DNA of 64,000 nucleotides from Pseudomonas sp. B21-028 (GTDB lineage Bacteria; Pseudomonadota; Gammaproteobacteria; Pseudomonadales; Pseudomonadaceae): assembly GCF_024749045.1 (NCBI RefSeq), contig NZ_CP087184.1, forward strand, positions 4,898,001 to 4,962,000, written 5' to 3'. Shown in pieces: positions 43,618-53,286 of this stretch. Below the pieces are notes generated by a model, which worked only from the letters and a program-made list of their open reading frames with translations, ran no database searches and was not told the origin of the DNA. Position 1 is the stretch's first letter; each line of letters opens with the position of its first letter. A program made the translations under genes and the position numbers.

Positions 43618-45277
43618 ACTTTTCTTCCTATCCTCAAATCTAACGAAAATAGCTCATTTTGAATATCTGCTTCGCGAGCATCCGATCATGCTCCTGCCGC
43701 CTCCTAATTATGGAAAGCCATACTACGAACCGCGCATTGAAGACCGAGATGAGCTGTTAAAGAAAAGTATTCAGAGCGCCAACCTAAAATTAGCAAAGAA
43801 CGCAAGCGGGAATGACCAACTACTTCAGCCTGATATGGCTTTCAACACTGAAAAAGAGAATACAGGTCTTTTAGCAAGATATGCATCAAAACACCAGCAT
43901 CGGATTTTTTTTATCGAGGATACTTCAATAGCCATCGAAGCTCTTAGCATAAATCGAGAGTTCCCTGGCGTAGACGTCAAGTACTGGATGAGAGAAACAT
44001 CATTCTCCGACTTAGACCAACAACTGAAGTCACTAGGCAACAACAGAAAAGTTACCGTTAGATCGGATATTGTATTGTATCTACCGCCACACCTGCGCAA
44101 CACGCCCGAGGAAACATATAAGGTTTTTGTAGGTGAGGTCGCAGGGTCTATCGTTAACGAAGAAACCTCTTTCAAGACAAACAAAGTATACCCATGGCTT
44201 GATAATAAAACGTTCAATAAATGGTTCGTACCCAACGGTGCAAAGAAGCCTATAAGTCAGCTATCAATCAGCTCTAGCCTGAAGTATGACTTTAGAAATC
44301 TAGCCTTGCACAAGTTGATTTTATTTCTGAGAACAAAGGATCTCCTTGATACTAAACAGTCCCAGGTAAAGCCTTTGCAGGGGGAGCTTTTTCCAAGGAG
44401 GAATTACATAATCTGCGGCGCTACATGCGCGGGTAAAACCTTGCTAGCTTCAGCCCTCACACGTCTCCATGCTTACCAACACATCGAGGCAAGTGATTTT
44501 ATGAGGTGCGCCCTGTATACTAGGCATGGATATACAACCACCATGAAGATTCAGGACTTTGCCTCGGATGCTTTAAAAAAAGATCCGGGAATTGTAGCTC
44601 GCCAAATTGCTTCTTACGTCAAAAATATGCCGACCACCGGGCTTGTAATAACAGGTTTTCGCTCACCTCAAGAGATTAAAATTCTAGAGGTAGAGCTTTC
44701 AGGTATTGCTATCGAGACACTCTACATAGACAGTAGCCTTGAAATTAGATATCAACGTAACCGTAAAAGAAATCGTGCTGACGCGCCTATTAGCCTGCCG
44801 GAGTTCCGACAGAAAAATGACGCGCAAAATGCGATGGGGCTTGATGCAATTCGTGCGCAATCTAAAACAATACAAAATGAGAGGAGTTTATTCTCTTATA
44901 TAAGAAAAACCCTCCGCTATCTAACTAATGACTCTCATCTGATACCCTTTAACTGCGAAATCTCCAGAGCGACGATATTTCTTCCACTTGAACAAGCGCT
45001 TCTTATATCAATGTTGGCAGATCATAGCAAAGGGCTTCTTCCCCTCACTACTACACAAATCGCGAGAAATGCGGAGTCTAATATTCCAGAATTGAGGATG
45101 AAAGGAGACAAGTATCTCCCAATGGACAAGAACAACGTGAGCAGATTTTTCAACCAGCGCTTCAGCCCCCATTTTGAGGCGTTTAATCGAAACGAGAAAC
45201 TATATTTCAGTTTGTCACACACGGGCATAAGTGCAGCGATCTCTCTTTTAAGAAAAATATCAAGTGACACTCAATAA
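43610..45277 (+). CDS. HAM1/ITPase-like – P-loop nucleotide-kinase-like – winged-helix fusion protein
   Basis: A 555-aa protein. Residues 1-245 look like the HAM1/RdgB NTP pyrophosphatase fold: LFFLSSNLTKIAHFEYLL (SN..K...E), FFIEDTSIAIEALSINREFPGVDVKYWM (103-126, catalytic ED) and a late NKVYPWLDNKTF. Residues about 262-430 hold a P-loop, ICGATCAGKTLL (GATCAGKT at 270-277), HIEASDFMR and an Arg/Lys-rich lid YQRNRKRNR, as in NMP kinases/dephospho-CoA kinases. Residues about 460-550 resemble a winged helix (LLPLTTTQIARNAE...KNNVSRFFNQRF). TTG start, 11 nt after GGGAGGA, overlapping the previous stop. Functions are inferred from folds. Confidence 0.72.
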   Translation: MIKLFFLSSNLTKIAHFEYLLREHPIMLLPPPNYGKPYYEPRIEDRDELLKKSIQSANLKLAKNASGNDQLLQPDMAFNTEKENTGLLARYASKHQHRIFFIEDTSIAIEALSINREFPGVDVKYWMRETSFSDLDQQLKSLGNNRKVTVRSDIVLYLPPHLRNTPEETYKVFVGEVAGSIVNEETSFKTNKVYPWLDNKTFNKWFVPNGAKKPISQLSISSSLKYDFRNLALHKLILFLRTKDLLDTKQSQVKPLQGELFPRRNYIICGATCAGKTLLASALTRLHAYQHIEASDFMRCALYTRHGYTTTMKIQDFASDALKKDPGIVARQIASYVKNMPTTGLVITGFRSPQEIKILEVELSGIAIETLYIDSSLEIRYQRNRKRNRADAPISLPEFRQKNDAQNAMGLDAIRAQSKTIQNERSLFSYIRKTLRYLTNDSHLIPFNCEISRATIFLPLEQALLISMLADHSKGLLPLTTTQIARNAESNIPELRMKGDKYLPMDKNNVSRFFNQRFSPHFEAFNRNEKLYFSLSHTGISAAISLLRKISSDTQ

Positions 45278-46135
45278 TCCGGTCTCGCACCTGTGTTTCA
45301 AGTGAGAATTATGAAAAAAATGGCGCGGCGGATAAATTCACATGAGCGGCTGCGGTACAGAACCTGCGTCGACTGGCCAAACTTACATTTCAAGGGCCAC
45401 CCGCCACAGGATAGGTAAGCCTGCTTCAAGCAAAAACCCTAAAATCAACCCACTGACACAGCAGCAACGGTCAACGAAGTATCGAATAGCCAGAGTAGGT
45501 TCATTGATGAGGCCAAGCTCAGCGTCACGTTTCCTGAAAAACCGACTTTTCAACAGAATCGGTCGACTTCTGCCGGCCAAAGCGCAACCCGTGCGCTGGT
45601 CAAGTGGAGTGCAATTCTCCACCAAGCATTAAGGGCGATGGGCGGACAGTCAAACACCTGGCTGCGCTGCATTACCAGATACAAGGTCTGCTTTGTGAGC
45701 TATTGGTCAAAGGCAATCACGCATGCCTCGCATTAAAGCCAGTCAAGTGATACATAAACGCATAAACGTAGATACCGTATAAGCCCTCAAGTCCGTGCCC
45801 GGCCATAACACAGGGAACCCCGCCCTCAACGGTCGGGAATTGTCCCAGCCGAGCGTGAATCGATAGGCAGCGATAACATGCCCCCCCCTGGGGTCTTCAG
45901 AATCGCCCTTATGGCAGTTCTTAGTTCTGGTCCTTCAACCCAGACCGATAGAATTCGTACGACAGAGGATTAATTTGCCGAGAGCCAATGTCCTAGCGCC
46001 TCCTCTCCTGTCGCATCAATCAACATATCTACCTCGCCCAGGTGCGCCTTTCGCAAATCAACATCCAGCATTCGTACGGAGAGGAGATCCCGGGACTGTC
46101 CAGCTCAAGCGTGATGCTCATACAAAGGGCTCTAT
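45278..46135. other. Intergenic stretch without recognisable genes
   Basis: Follows the four-gene operon. Short open frames on both strands show no family resemblance or ribosome sites. A gene-poor junction between two cargo blocks. Confidence 0.5.
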
Positions 46136-46402
46136 TCATGGTGAAATACCGCAACCCGAGACAGTGACGTCCAACGTTTCTGACATCAGTTGATCGAAAT
46201 CCACCAGCGTGAGATTACCTCCACCAATCCCACCTCCCATCTTTGCAAGCATGTCAGCGAGATACCCACCAATCGTCCCACAACCCACTAAGGCAATCTT
46301 CAATCCTGACAGCGTCCTCACTGATGGGATGCTGCGCTGCGCGATGTAGTGCTCGTCAATGCGCATCGCACCAAGCCGGGTGACTCGGAAGCTGGTCAGC
46401 TA
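46136..46402 (-). pseudogene. ThiF/E1-like (ubiquitin-activating fold) gene remnant
   Basis: Minus-strand frame from a TAG at 46402-46400 to a stop at 46136. It reads LKIALVGCGTIGGYLADMLAKM and LTLVDFDQLMSE, the Rossmann glycine motif GCGTIGG and the acidic VDFD strand end of E1/ThiF proteins, preceded by VTRLGAMRIDEHYIAQRSIP. Both the N-terminal part and everything after the first Rossmann unit (adenylation Arg/Asp, catalytic Cys) are missing. It lies downstream of brxL in the same direction. Confidence 0.62.
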
Positions 46403-46660
46403 CTTCCTACACGGATATCAATTGTGTGGTGAGTGCGCGCGAGGAGCGACCCGGTGGGTGCATTCTGCGGAGCAGGTCCCCGGAGACAAGCTCCAGGAAT
46501 GGACCAGCGGGCGCCGCTCCGCCAACTGGTTTTTTGCCTCTAAGAATCAAAATCCTTGAAGCTCGACCTCCGCTCGTTGCACCATCACCTCCGAACCGGA
46601 TGATCGGCGAGTCGGTGCACCGACCCGGGGAACTCGATTGATTGAGCGCACACCCAAACT

Positions 46661-48715
46661 TCAGCTAACACCCAGAGCCTTAAAAGCGGCATCTACCGGA
46701 TCGCTGTAAAAACTGGTTTGAAATTTTGCAAACAGCTCGCCAGGTACTGTTGGGATATCGGTAACGCTAGCCATTGGCAGGAGAATTCGTTTCGCGCCAG
46801 CGTCAAATGCCACTTGCATGCATTCTGCGAGGTTTTCGACTGGAATTACATTGCCACCCAAGCTCATATCGCCAAGCACAACCATCTGCGCCTGGAGTGG
46901 CCTCTGCATCAGCACGGAACAGTAAGCGACAAACCCAGCGAGAGTTAGCGCTTTAGGTGCGCCAGTGTTATGAAGCTCGACTGCATGAAGGTGATAGTCG
47001 TGATCCCCCACTTTCGACGCAGCACTCACCCGACTGATGTTTGCTTTGAAGTAATCAAAGGCAACTTTCAGCGCCTCTTTTGCAGAAGAGCTGTTCCCAA
47101 GACCAGACATATTCAGACGCCCGCTGCCTGCCGTTACCTGCGTTTCCAGACGGTACAACCCCAGATGTCCGTTAGCGCCTGTGGAAACGAGGTGCATCGC
47201 CCCTGGCTTGCCTTGCCCCTCAGGAATAAGCCCACCGCCGCCCTGCTCCGGCACGCTAATGAACGTTTCTTCCAGCGTGTCCAAATCAATGTAAGAAAAA
47301 TGAACATCGTAGAACTCCATTCCCCCGATCTTTTTCAACTGTTCTTTTACCCTTCTACGCGTCTCCAATGCATATTCAAGGCAACGGCGGACGGCCTCGC
47401 GATCATAATTTGCGCTGGGGTGCAGCAGCTTAAGGAGACCAGAAACCGTACGCCGCACTGCAATGGTGTCACGCTGGTTCAAGTTATTCCCAAGCTTGAA
47501 ATAGCGGTCTATGGCATCAGCGAAATTACGCTTACGCATTTCTCGCATGAACTCGGCCAGATAATCAGTGATCAGCCCATAGCGATTCGTAAAAAACTCG
47601 GGACGCATCTTAGGTACTTCCCACCCAGGGATGTAGGCGTGGAAACGATCAAAAAATGCTGAGTCGATCATTGCAGAAGGAAACGGCGCCAAGAGATGGC
47701 TGGTCTTCACCAGTGTGTCTACAGGCTGATTGATGTTACCCACGAACATCATGCTTGCGGATGCGGAAATGGAGTCCCGGCCACGAGCAAAGGAGCCCGA
47801 GGCCATGAAATCTTTCATGATCTGGACCCCATCCTTGTCCTTGAATGAGATACCCGCCACTTCATCAAACGCAACGACGTCCCACATCCCGACCAAGCCG
47901 ATCTGACGCCGAGACATGTTATAGAAAAGGTTAGCAACCGTAGTTTGGCCACCTGAAACCAGAATGCTGTTCGGGCTGACTTCTTTGTAGATATGGCTTT
48001 TACCGGTACCGCGCGGCCCCAACTCACAGCAGTTGTAGTTGTTTTCTACGAAAGCGATCATCCGCGTAAGGAGATGCCACTTCGTACGCACGTTGAAATG
48101 AGCCGGCTCCATACCCGTCGAACGTAACAGCACGTCCATCCACTGATCTTCTGTGAAGTGCTTCCGAGCCACCAGCAGCGCATCCATGTCCATATTTGGC
48201 ATCTGGATCGGCTTCAGATCATGGACGGTGAAAGGCGAGCCTTTGGCGCCCTCTTCGAACAAATAGTTCATCGTCACGATACACCAGATACCGCCCGCCA
48301 GCAGCTTCTCGAACTCTTTGATGAAGCGACTGGGTATTTCCGCATCCTTGACCCCCAGGTTCATGAACAGCGCCTGGTAGATATCTCGACGCTCGTTTAG
48401 GCTCACGGAAACCTTGTCAATGATCTTGAAGCTGCCTCGCTCACGGATCTTCGACTTCACCTTCTCGGCTTCATCGGGGCGCACGTAGTTCTCTGAGAGG
48501 ATGCGCTTGACCGTTTCAAGACCGTCCGCAATCACTTCTTCGTTGTCTGATGCACAGTACATCCCGAGCAGATACTCAAGAACGTAAACAGGTACGTTGA
48601 TACCTTCCTTCAATCGCTTGGTGAGATCCTTGCGGACCACCTTGCCCATGAAGAACTCGTTCAGGCGACCATCAAGGTCCAGATCGAGGTTTTCACTGTC
48701 AGAAATCAAAGTCAT
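46661..48715 (-). CDS. brxL: BREX protein BrxL, Lon-like AAA+ protein
   Basis: A 684-aa BREX type 1 component. N-terminal 200 residues are the BrxL-specific domain; AAA+ core with Walker A GPRGTGKSHIYKEV (233-240) and Walker B VVAFDEVAGISF; C-terminal Lon-protease-like domain with the Ser of GDMSLGGNVIPVENLAE (about 618) and Lys of GAKRILLP (about 642). BrxL forms DNA-binding ring complexes and is needed for phage restriction. ATG at 48715 overlaps the pglZ stop by 17 nt; longer in-frame starts lie inside pglZ. Last gene of the locus. Confidence 0.93.
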   Translation of the reverse strand: MTLISDSENLDLDLDGRLNEFFMGKVVRKDLTKRLKEGINVPVYVLEYLLGMYCASDNEEVIADGLETVKRILSENYVRPDEAEKVKSKIRERGSFKIIDKVSVSLNERRDIYQALFMNLGVKDAEIPSRFIKEFEKLLAGGIWCIVTMNYLFEEGAKGSPFTVHDLKPIQMPNMDMDALLVARKHFTEDQWMDVLLRSTGMEPAHFNVRTKWHLLTRMIAFVENNYNCCELGPRGTGKSHIYKEVSPNSILVSGGQTTVANLFYNMSRRQIGLVGMWDVVAFDEVAGISFKDKDGVQIMKDFMASGSFARGRDSISASASMMFVGNINQPVDTLVKTSHLLAPFPSAMIDSAFFDRFHAYIPGWEVPKMRPEFFTNRYGLITDYLAEFMREMRKRNFADAIDRYFKLGNNLNQRDTIAVRRTVSGLLKLLHPSANYDREAVRRCLEYALETRRRVKEQLKKIGGMEFYDVHFSYIDLDTLEETFISVPEQGGGGLIPEGQGKPGAMHLVSTGANGHLGLYRLETQVTAGSGRLNMSGLGNSSSAKEALKVAFDYFKANISRVSAASKVGDHDYHLHAVELHNTGAPKALTLAGFVAYCSVLMQRPLQAQMVVLGDMSLGGNVIPVENLAECMQVAFDAGAKRILLPMASVTDIPTVPGELFAKFQTSFYSDPVDAAFKALGVS

Positions 48716-51320
48716 TGCTGATCGCCAGGTTGATACGGACATCAATACGGAACTGCTCAACGTCGGTTTCGGCATCAAGCAGTTTGAAATAATACCGCTC
48801 ACCAGAAGGGAACGGTCGATTCAGCAGGGTCAAGATTACCTTGCGCTGCCGCTGATCAAGGTTTGGTGAGTCGCTATCGAACGACACCTGCTCAACGACA
48901 GAAACCGCCTCTCCAATGGCATCAAAGACCCCAACGCGCAATACAGCAGGCTGAATCCGGTCAGACACAGGCTCGGTCTGCAACAGATTGAATACATAGC
49001 GGTTGGTCGTCACTGTGAAATTGTTACCTAGTGCTGTCACCTGCGCTTTCCGAACCGCAGTCTCTTTGGCCTTTTGGCCTCTCACCTGCTGGACCTTCAG
49101 CACAGGAACGGCAATTTCCTGCAACGTTCCACCGCCGTGGATGAAACGAGCCCCCCCCACAAAGTGGAATCGGCTAACCCCGCGGGGCGACCAAAACATC
49201 ATATCGTCAGTAATGCCCGCAGTTTCTCTGATGTACCCGCTCAACACCTGTTCGCTGGTACCGAGGTTACGCCCAATCAAATAACGCTTTTTCGATACCA
49301 CACTGTTGGCAGGCTTAGTGACCAGCTTGCTTTTGTCCAATGACTCTAGCGCTGAATCCTGGAACAGGAAACCGTGGTCAGCAGTGACCAACACACGATG
49401 CCCATTCAGATTGTTGATGATTCGACTCACGATGGATTCCAGCTCGTGGATCGCGTCACGGCAGGCGGTAAATGTGCTGCTTTCCGTGCTTGCTGTGTCG
49501 CCTACGGCATCAATCTTGTTGTGGTAAATGTAGATAACCCGGTGGGGCTTGATTAGCTCCCGCCCATCTGTCTTGTTCATGTTCAGAAAATCTTCCGCAC
49601 GGATGGCCAGACCATTTACTGCCGAAAGAATTTTGTTGCGCGCGTCCAACCCATCTGTGCTAAGCCCATCCACTTGCACCAAACCAGCATCGGTGTAACT
49701 AAGAGTTTTGTGGGGTAGCAGGCTCGCCATCCCGAGCTTCGTGTAGGACGGCAGGACTCCCAATTGACTACCCAACTCAGCCGCGAACCTGTACTTACCG
49801 TTGAGCGAGTCACGCAGTTCTTGAGCAACTTCATAGCGCAATGCATCGCTGATAACTACAAAAACACGCCGGTCATCGCCACCCTTCAGATAGCGATCAA
49901 CTTGATCGGCATAAAAATTCTGCTGATTAGGAATCCCAGGAAGCTTCCATTGCTGGAGCAGTCCGCCATCAAGGAATGCTCCCCATTTCTGTGCGAGAGG
50001 CTGGAGGAAACCCGTCAAGTAATCTTGCTCAACCCGAGATGTCAACGGAGACAACGCATCCGGGCTTCGGGCATACACGACATCAGCAGCTTCGTGGTAG
50101 ATCCTATACAACTGATCAAAGCGGTAAAGCTCTTGGGTATACGCGTTGTAACAAGCTTCCGGAGACTCGAAGGAGAAACCACCTGTATAGCGCCTTCTCA
50201 GCTCAAACAACTCAGAGGCTGCGATTAGCGAGCGGTAGTAGGCGTGCCACACCGAACGGTTCGCGTCATCGTTATCTGGCCAGCGGGGATTAGCCCAATA
50301 TCCGTCCATTCGGCGAGCCGCCATATCCCGTAGCTGCTGACCCATTATCTCGCTGGTGTTGCTTAGCACCGAATCGCGTAGCCGTTCAGCTATCTGCCGC
50401 TCAACGTCGACAAAAGTGCTGACCAACATGAGTGCCTCCACAGGTGCCTGAGCCAGCAAGTCACCCGGCCGCAATTCCATTGCAAGTCTGCTGGACAACC
50501 GATCATACGCGCGCTGACGAAGAGTACTGTCTCGCCATTGGGACAGGAAGACGGCCACGTTAGCCGCACGTACTGTGCTCAACTGGAGAGAGAGCATGTT
50601 GCTTGGTGCCTGTGCGCCCAGTGCATAACCAATGTCGGTAGCAAACAAACGCACAAAAAAATGCTTCACCGATGGATCGGCATGCTGATATCCAAAAGCT
50701 TGTAGCATGAGTTGCCAGAAGACCGCCTGCATCTCGAATTTGCAGATTGAATCCCACAACACGTTCTCTTCGAGGTTTTCAGCGTCAGCAAGCGACGAAA
50801 ATATCGCAGTAAAAACCGCAAACTGCTCCGCTTGCTCAACTTTCGCGAGCACAGCCAGGATCTTAAGGTCTACGGCGGCCTCATCGTCATCCGGACTCAA
50901 AAGACGCTGAATCTTCGCTACCCTATCCTTGCTAGCAAAGAATGCGCTGCGAGCCTTCAAGTGATCTCGCAAACTTTGACGTCGCAACCCTAGCTCTTGT
51001 AGCAGCATGGATGTCCTATCCGCAGCGAAAGAGGCGGCATAAAGGCGGATATCCAGTAGCCAATCATCCTCGGGGGCAGGAGGGCTAGCCTGCTCATAAA
51101 GGAGAAAAAGAGAGTCCGGCCTGTCGGTTTCTATGGTTTTCTTGATCGCTAACGCGGGCACCGAGGAGCGTCTTAGGACCTGGACGTCTGGAAGAACGAT
51201 GCTATCCAGTAGCTCACTGAACTCGCCCTCCGCATCTTCCCACCATACAACTCGGCAAACGCTGAACAGCTGCAACAAGCTTTGGCCAATCTTTTCTAGT
51301 TGTGCAGACTGCTCTGACAT
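48699..51320 (-). CDS. pglZ: BREX protein PglZ (BrxZ), alkaline-phosphatase-fold
   Basis: An 873-aa type 1 PglZ. The phosphatase-like core is at about 480-680: RRVFVVISDALRYEVAQELRDSL (metal-binding Asp), then IYIYHNKIDAVGD and HRVLVTADHGFLFQDS (DHGF metal motif). The N-terminal 450 residues are helical. Essential for both modification and defence in BREX. ATG at 51320; separated by 99 nt from abiEii and its terminator, so it may have its own promoter. Confidence 0.93.
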   Translation of the reverse strand: MSEQSAQLEKIGQSLLQLFSVCRVVWWEDAEGEFSELLDSIVLPDVQVLRRSSVPALAIKKTIETDRPDSLFLLYEQASPPAPEDDWLLDIRLYAASFAADRTSMLLQELGLRRQSLRDHLKARSAFFASKDRVAKIQRLLSPDDDEAAVDLKILAVLAKVEQAEQFAVFTAIFSSLADAENLEENVLWDSICKFEMQAVFWQLMLQAFGYQHADPSVKHFFVRLFATDIGYALGAQAPSNMLSLQLSTVRAANVAVFLSQWRDSTLRQRAYDRLSSRLAMELRPGDLLAQAPVEALMLVSTFVDVERQIAERLRDSVLSNTSEIMGQQLRDMAARRMDGYWANPRWPDNDDANRSVWHAYYRSLIAASELFELRRRYTGGFSFESPEACYNAYTQELYRFDQLYRIYHEAADVVYARSPDALSPLTSRVEQDYLTGFLQPLAQKWGAFLDGGLLQQWKLPGIPNQQNFYADQVDRYLKGGDDRRVFVVISDALRYEVAQELRDSLNGKYRFAAELGSQLGVLPSYTKLGMASLLPHKTLSYTDAGLVQVDGLSTDGLDARNKILSAVNGLAIRAEDFLNMNKTDGRELIKPHRVIYIYHNKIDAVGDTASTESSTFTACRDAIHELESIVSRIINNLNGHRVLVTADHGFLFQDSALESLDKSKLVTKPANSVVSKKRYLIGRNLGTSEQVLSGYIRETAGITDDMMFWSPRGVSRFHFVGGARFIHGGGTLQEIAVPVLKVQQVRGQKAKETAVRKAQVTALGNNFTVTTNRYVFNLLQTEPVSDRIQPAVLRVGVFDAIGEAVSVVEQVSFDSDSPNLDQRQRKVILTLLNRPFPSGERYYFKLLDAETDVEQFRIDVRINLAISNDFDF

Positions 51321-51354
51321 GATTCACCGCCCCCAAGCGGGTTTAAAATATTAC

Positions 51355-51375
51355 AAAATAAAACCCTATAAGGGT
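51355..51375 (-). terminator. Short terminator after abiEii
   Basis: Minus strand ACCCT-TAT-AGGGT then TTTATTTT. Short stem, so modest strength; it would uncouple pglZ-brxL from upstream genes. Confidence 0.5.
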
Positions 51376-51419
51376 GCTTTAAGAGCAAAAAATAAACCGA
51401 CCGTTTCAAGAGCCGATCA

Positions 51420-52358
51420 CTAGCCTTGTGTTGCTCGGCCCGTAAGTATTTGGTCAACGACAGTTTGCAGAGTATCAACCACGCCCGCCCGCCTTGAAGC
51501 AGACATTTCCATGATGTTACGCAGCTTCCATCGAACCGCTGGCAACTGATCAATCCCAGGCAAATTTAACAACGACCAGTCCGGCTCCCCACGCTTAAGA
51601 GAAAGCAAAAAATCGGCGTCTCGCTCGGTGAATTGCTCACGGATTGCAGTAAGCAACGACGTCCTGGTGGATTCCAATTGATCGAGGGTAGCTGGCTCAC
51701 GCGTCATGCCCGAAAACTCTGCCTGGAAGATCCCATCAAGCTTCTTCCATCGAGGGGAAAGAAGCTCTGCCATAGGTCGACCATGACTGATCAGATAAAC
51801 CAAGAAACCTTCAAAAATTTCACGTGTCAGCCCTTCTTCACGGAGCATTAACATGACATCAAACAGGTCTCTGGGGTGCTGTCTATCCAGGGCAGCGCAA
51901 ATTTTTCCGCCATACAGATCAGGCAAAGAAACGCATGATATAGAAGCAAATCCAAACTCGTCCTCCACCTGCGCGACCACAGCACGCTCAGTGGGTTGAT
52001 GAACCGTGCCTCGTAAAACCGGCGACACCTCGACCTTGATCTGAGCTTGTTGGCTTCTTACCAAAATTCGCAACTCATCTTCCCGATTGCTTTGGACGGT
52101 TGCACCTGTATTGGGCAAGCCACGACCCACCGCATCTGCAATACGTCCAAGCGCAGCGCGAACATCCAACAAAGCCTGGTGACGATCAGAACTGGGTAGG
52201 TAAGCCAGATCGATATCCACCGACAGACGAGGCAGATCTCGGACAAACAAATTGATCGCAGTCCCACCCTTGAGCGCAAAACAGTGCTCAGCCGCCACGT
52301 AAGGTATCACCTGGACCAACAAACGGACCTGAGCGGCGTAACGAGGATCAAGAGACAT
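51420..52358 (-). CDS. AbiEii-like nucleotidyltransferase toxin
   Basis: A 312-aa DUF1814 nucleotidyltransferase, the toxin of AbiE type IV toxin-antitoxin systems. The polymerase-beta-like signature HCFALKGGTAINLFVRDLPRLSVDIDLAYL contains the GG and the DID metal pair; SCVSLPDLYGGKICAALDRQHPRDLFDVMLML is motif III/IV. Start ATG 52358 overlaps the antitoxin stop by 11 nt. Members block tRNA function by adding nucleotides to the 3' end (family knowledge). Confidence 0.88.
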   Translation of the reverse strand: MSLDPRYAAQVRLLVQVIPYVAAEHCFALKGGTAINLFVRDLPRLSVDIDLAYLPSSDRHQALLDVRAALGRIADAVGRGLPNTGATVQSNREDELRILVRSQQAQIKVEVSPVLRGTVHQPTERAVVAQVEDEFGFASISCVSLPDLYGGKICAALDRQHPRDLFDVMLMLREEGLTREIFEGFLVYLISHGRPMAELLSPRWKKLDGIFQAEFSGMTREPATLDQLESTRTSLLTAIREQFTERDADFLLSLKRGEPDWSLLNLPGIDQLPAVRWKLRNIMEMSASRRAGVVDTLQTVVDQILTGRATQG

Positions 52359-53112
52359 TGGCAAATTTCTCTGGCACGGTTATGAGGAACTCTTTATCAA
52401 GTCGACCACCCGGCGTGATCTGACGCTTGCCTTTGCCTATATCCACCTTCGAAACGTCTATTCGGCTATACCATGCGTGGCCAGCATTTCGAGCCAGCAA
52501 AAGGAATACACGTTTGACGCGAATGGAGGTGCAGGCCTCAAGCAGTCTTTGCAAGCGGCGGGGGCTAAGGGTACCTAACCCGCTGAACAAGTCGACCACA
52601 CCGCTAAAAAGACTCTCGTCCGCGCTTCGATGGATAAGCTCAAGCACGGCACGCTCTGGGGTGGAAATTTGCAGGTGAAATTGAGAGTAAGGCACCTGAA
52701 AGGCTTGCAACGCAGGATCTTCCATTGAGGCGAAGAGCCCGGTGGAGTGAAAATTTACCGAGACTTCCCATGCGTACTTTCTGAACCAGCCAGGCAGGCT
52801 GGTGGCGGCTGTGGCGAACAGTTCGACAGTCTCTTTCCCGAATGATAGGTAATGGCTGTGTCCAGCCAGGCTCAAAGCCGTCGCCCCACCCGGCCAAATC
52901 CGTAATGGCTCGTCCTGTTGCAATGCGAAAACGCCGCCTTGCCAGTCAATCTTATCGCCGCTCCTCTTCCACGTGCCGTGACCAATACGCTCCAGCCAGC
53001 CACTGTGCTGATACTTTTGTACCAGGTTTGGCCCTACGCCATGCTCATGTAGCCACGCTTGCGTGGCTACAGCACCGGAGGGCCAATCGGAAAGGAGCTG
53101 GTTTATTTTCAC
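52348..53112 (-). CDS. AbiEi-like antitoxin/regulator
   Basis: A 254-aa protein with an N-terminal winged helix (INQLLSDWPSGAVATQAWLHEHGVGPNLVQKYQHSGWLERIGHGTW) and a C-terminal domain (ISTPERAVLELIHRSADESLFSGVVDLFSGLGTLSPRRLQRLLEAC) typical of AbiEi antitoxins that repress their own promoter. GTG start. The upstream 174-bp gap should hold the AbiE promoter and operator; I see no clear inverted repeat there. Confidence 0.85.
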   Translation of the reverse strand: MKINQLLSDWPSGAVATQAWLHEHGVGPNLVQKYQHSGWLERIGHGTWKRSGDKIDWQGGVFALQQDEPLRIWPGGATALSLAGHSHYLSFGKETVELFATAATSLPGWFRKYAWEVSVNFHSTGLFASMEDPALQAFQVPYSQFHLQISTPERAVLELIHRSADESLFSGVVDLFSGLGTLSPRRLQRLLEACTSIRVKRVFLLLARNAGHAWYSRIDVSKVDIGKGKRQITPGGRLDKEFLITVPEKFANVS

Positions 53113-53286
53113 TGCCAGTATTTATCCATAAGGATTATTTTCAGCTAGATTTTAAACCAGCCAGCTGAATTCAGCCAGTCGGATGTCGGTAAGTATGCCC
53201 CCAAGGGGGCCTGCTCTAAACCACGGCTACGCAACCAGTCCGAAGACCATCAACTGATGTGAAATGACCATCGTTCTAATGGTGAT

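Noticed and set aside
45342..45632. Overlapping open frames of 80-96 codons on both strands after the HAM1-kinase gene
   Set aside because: No ribosome site, no recognisable family, basic low-complexity translation; treated as non-coding.
46359..46641. Plus-strand open frames opposite and next to the ThiF remnant
   Set aside because: No ribosome site or resemblance; the ThiF motif on the other strand explains the overlap.
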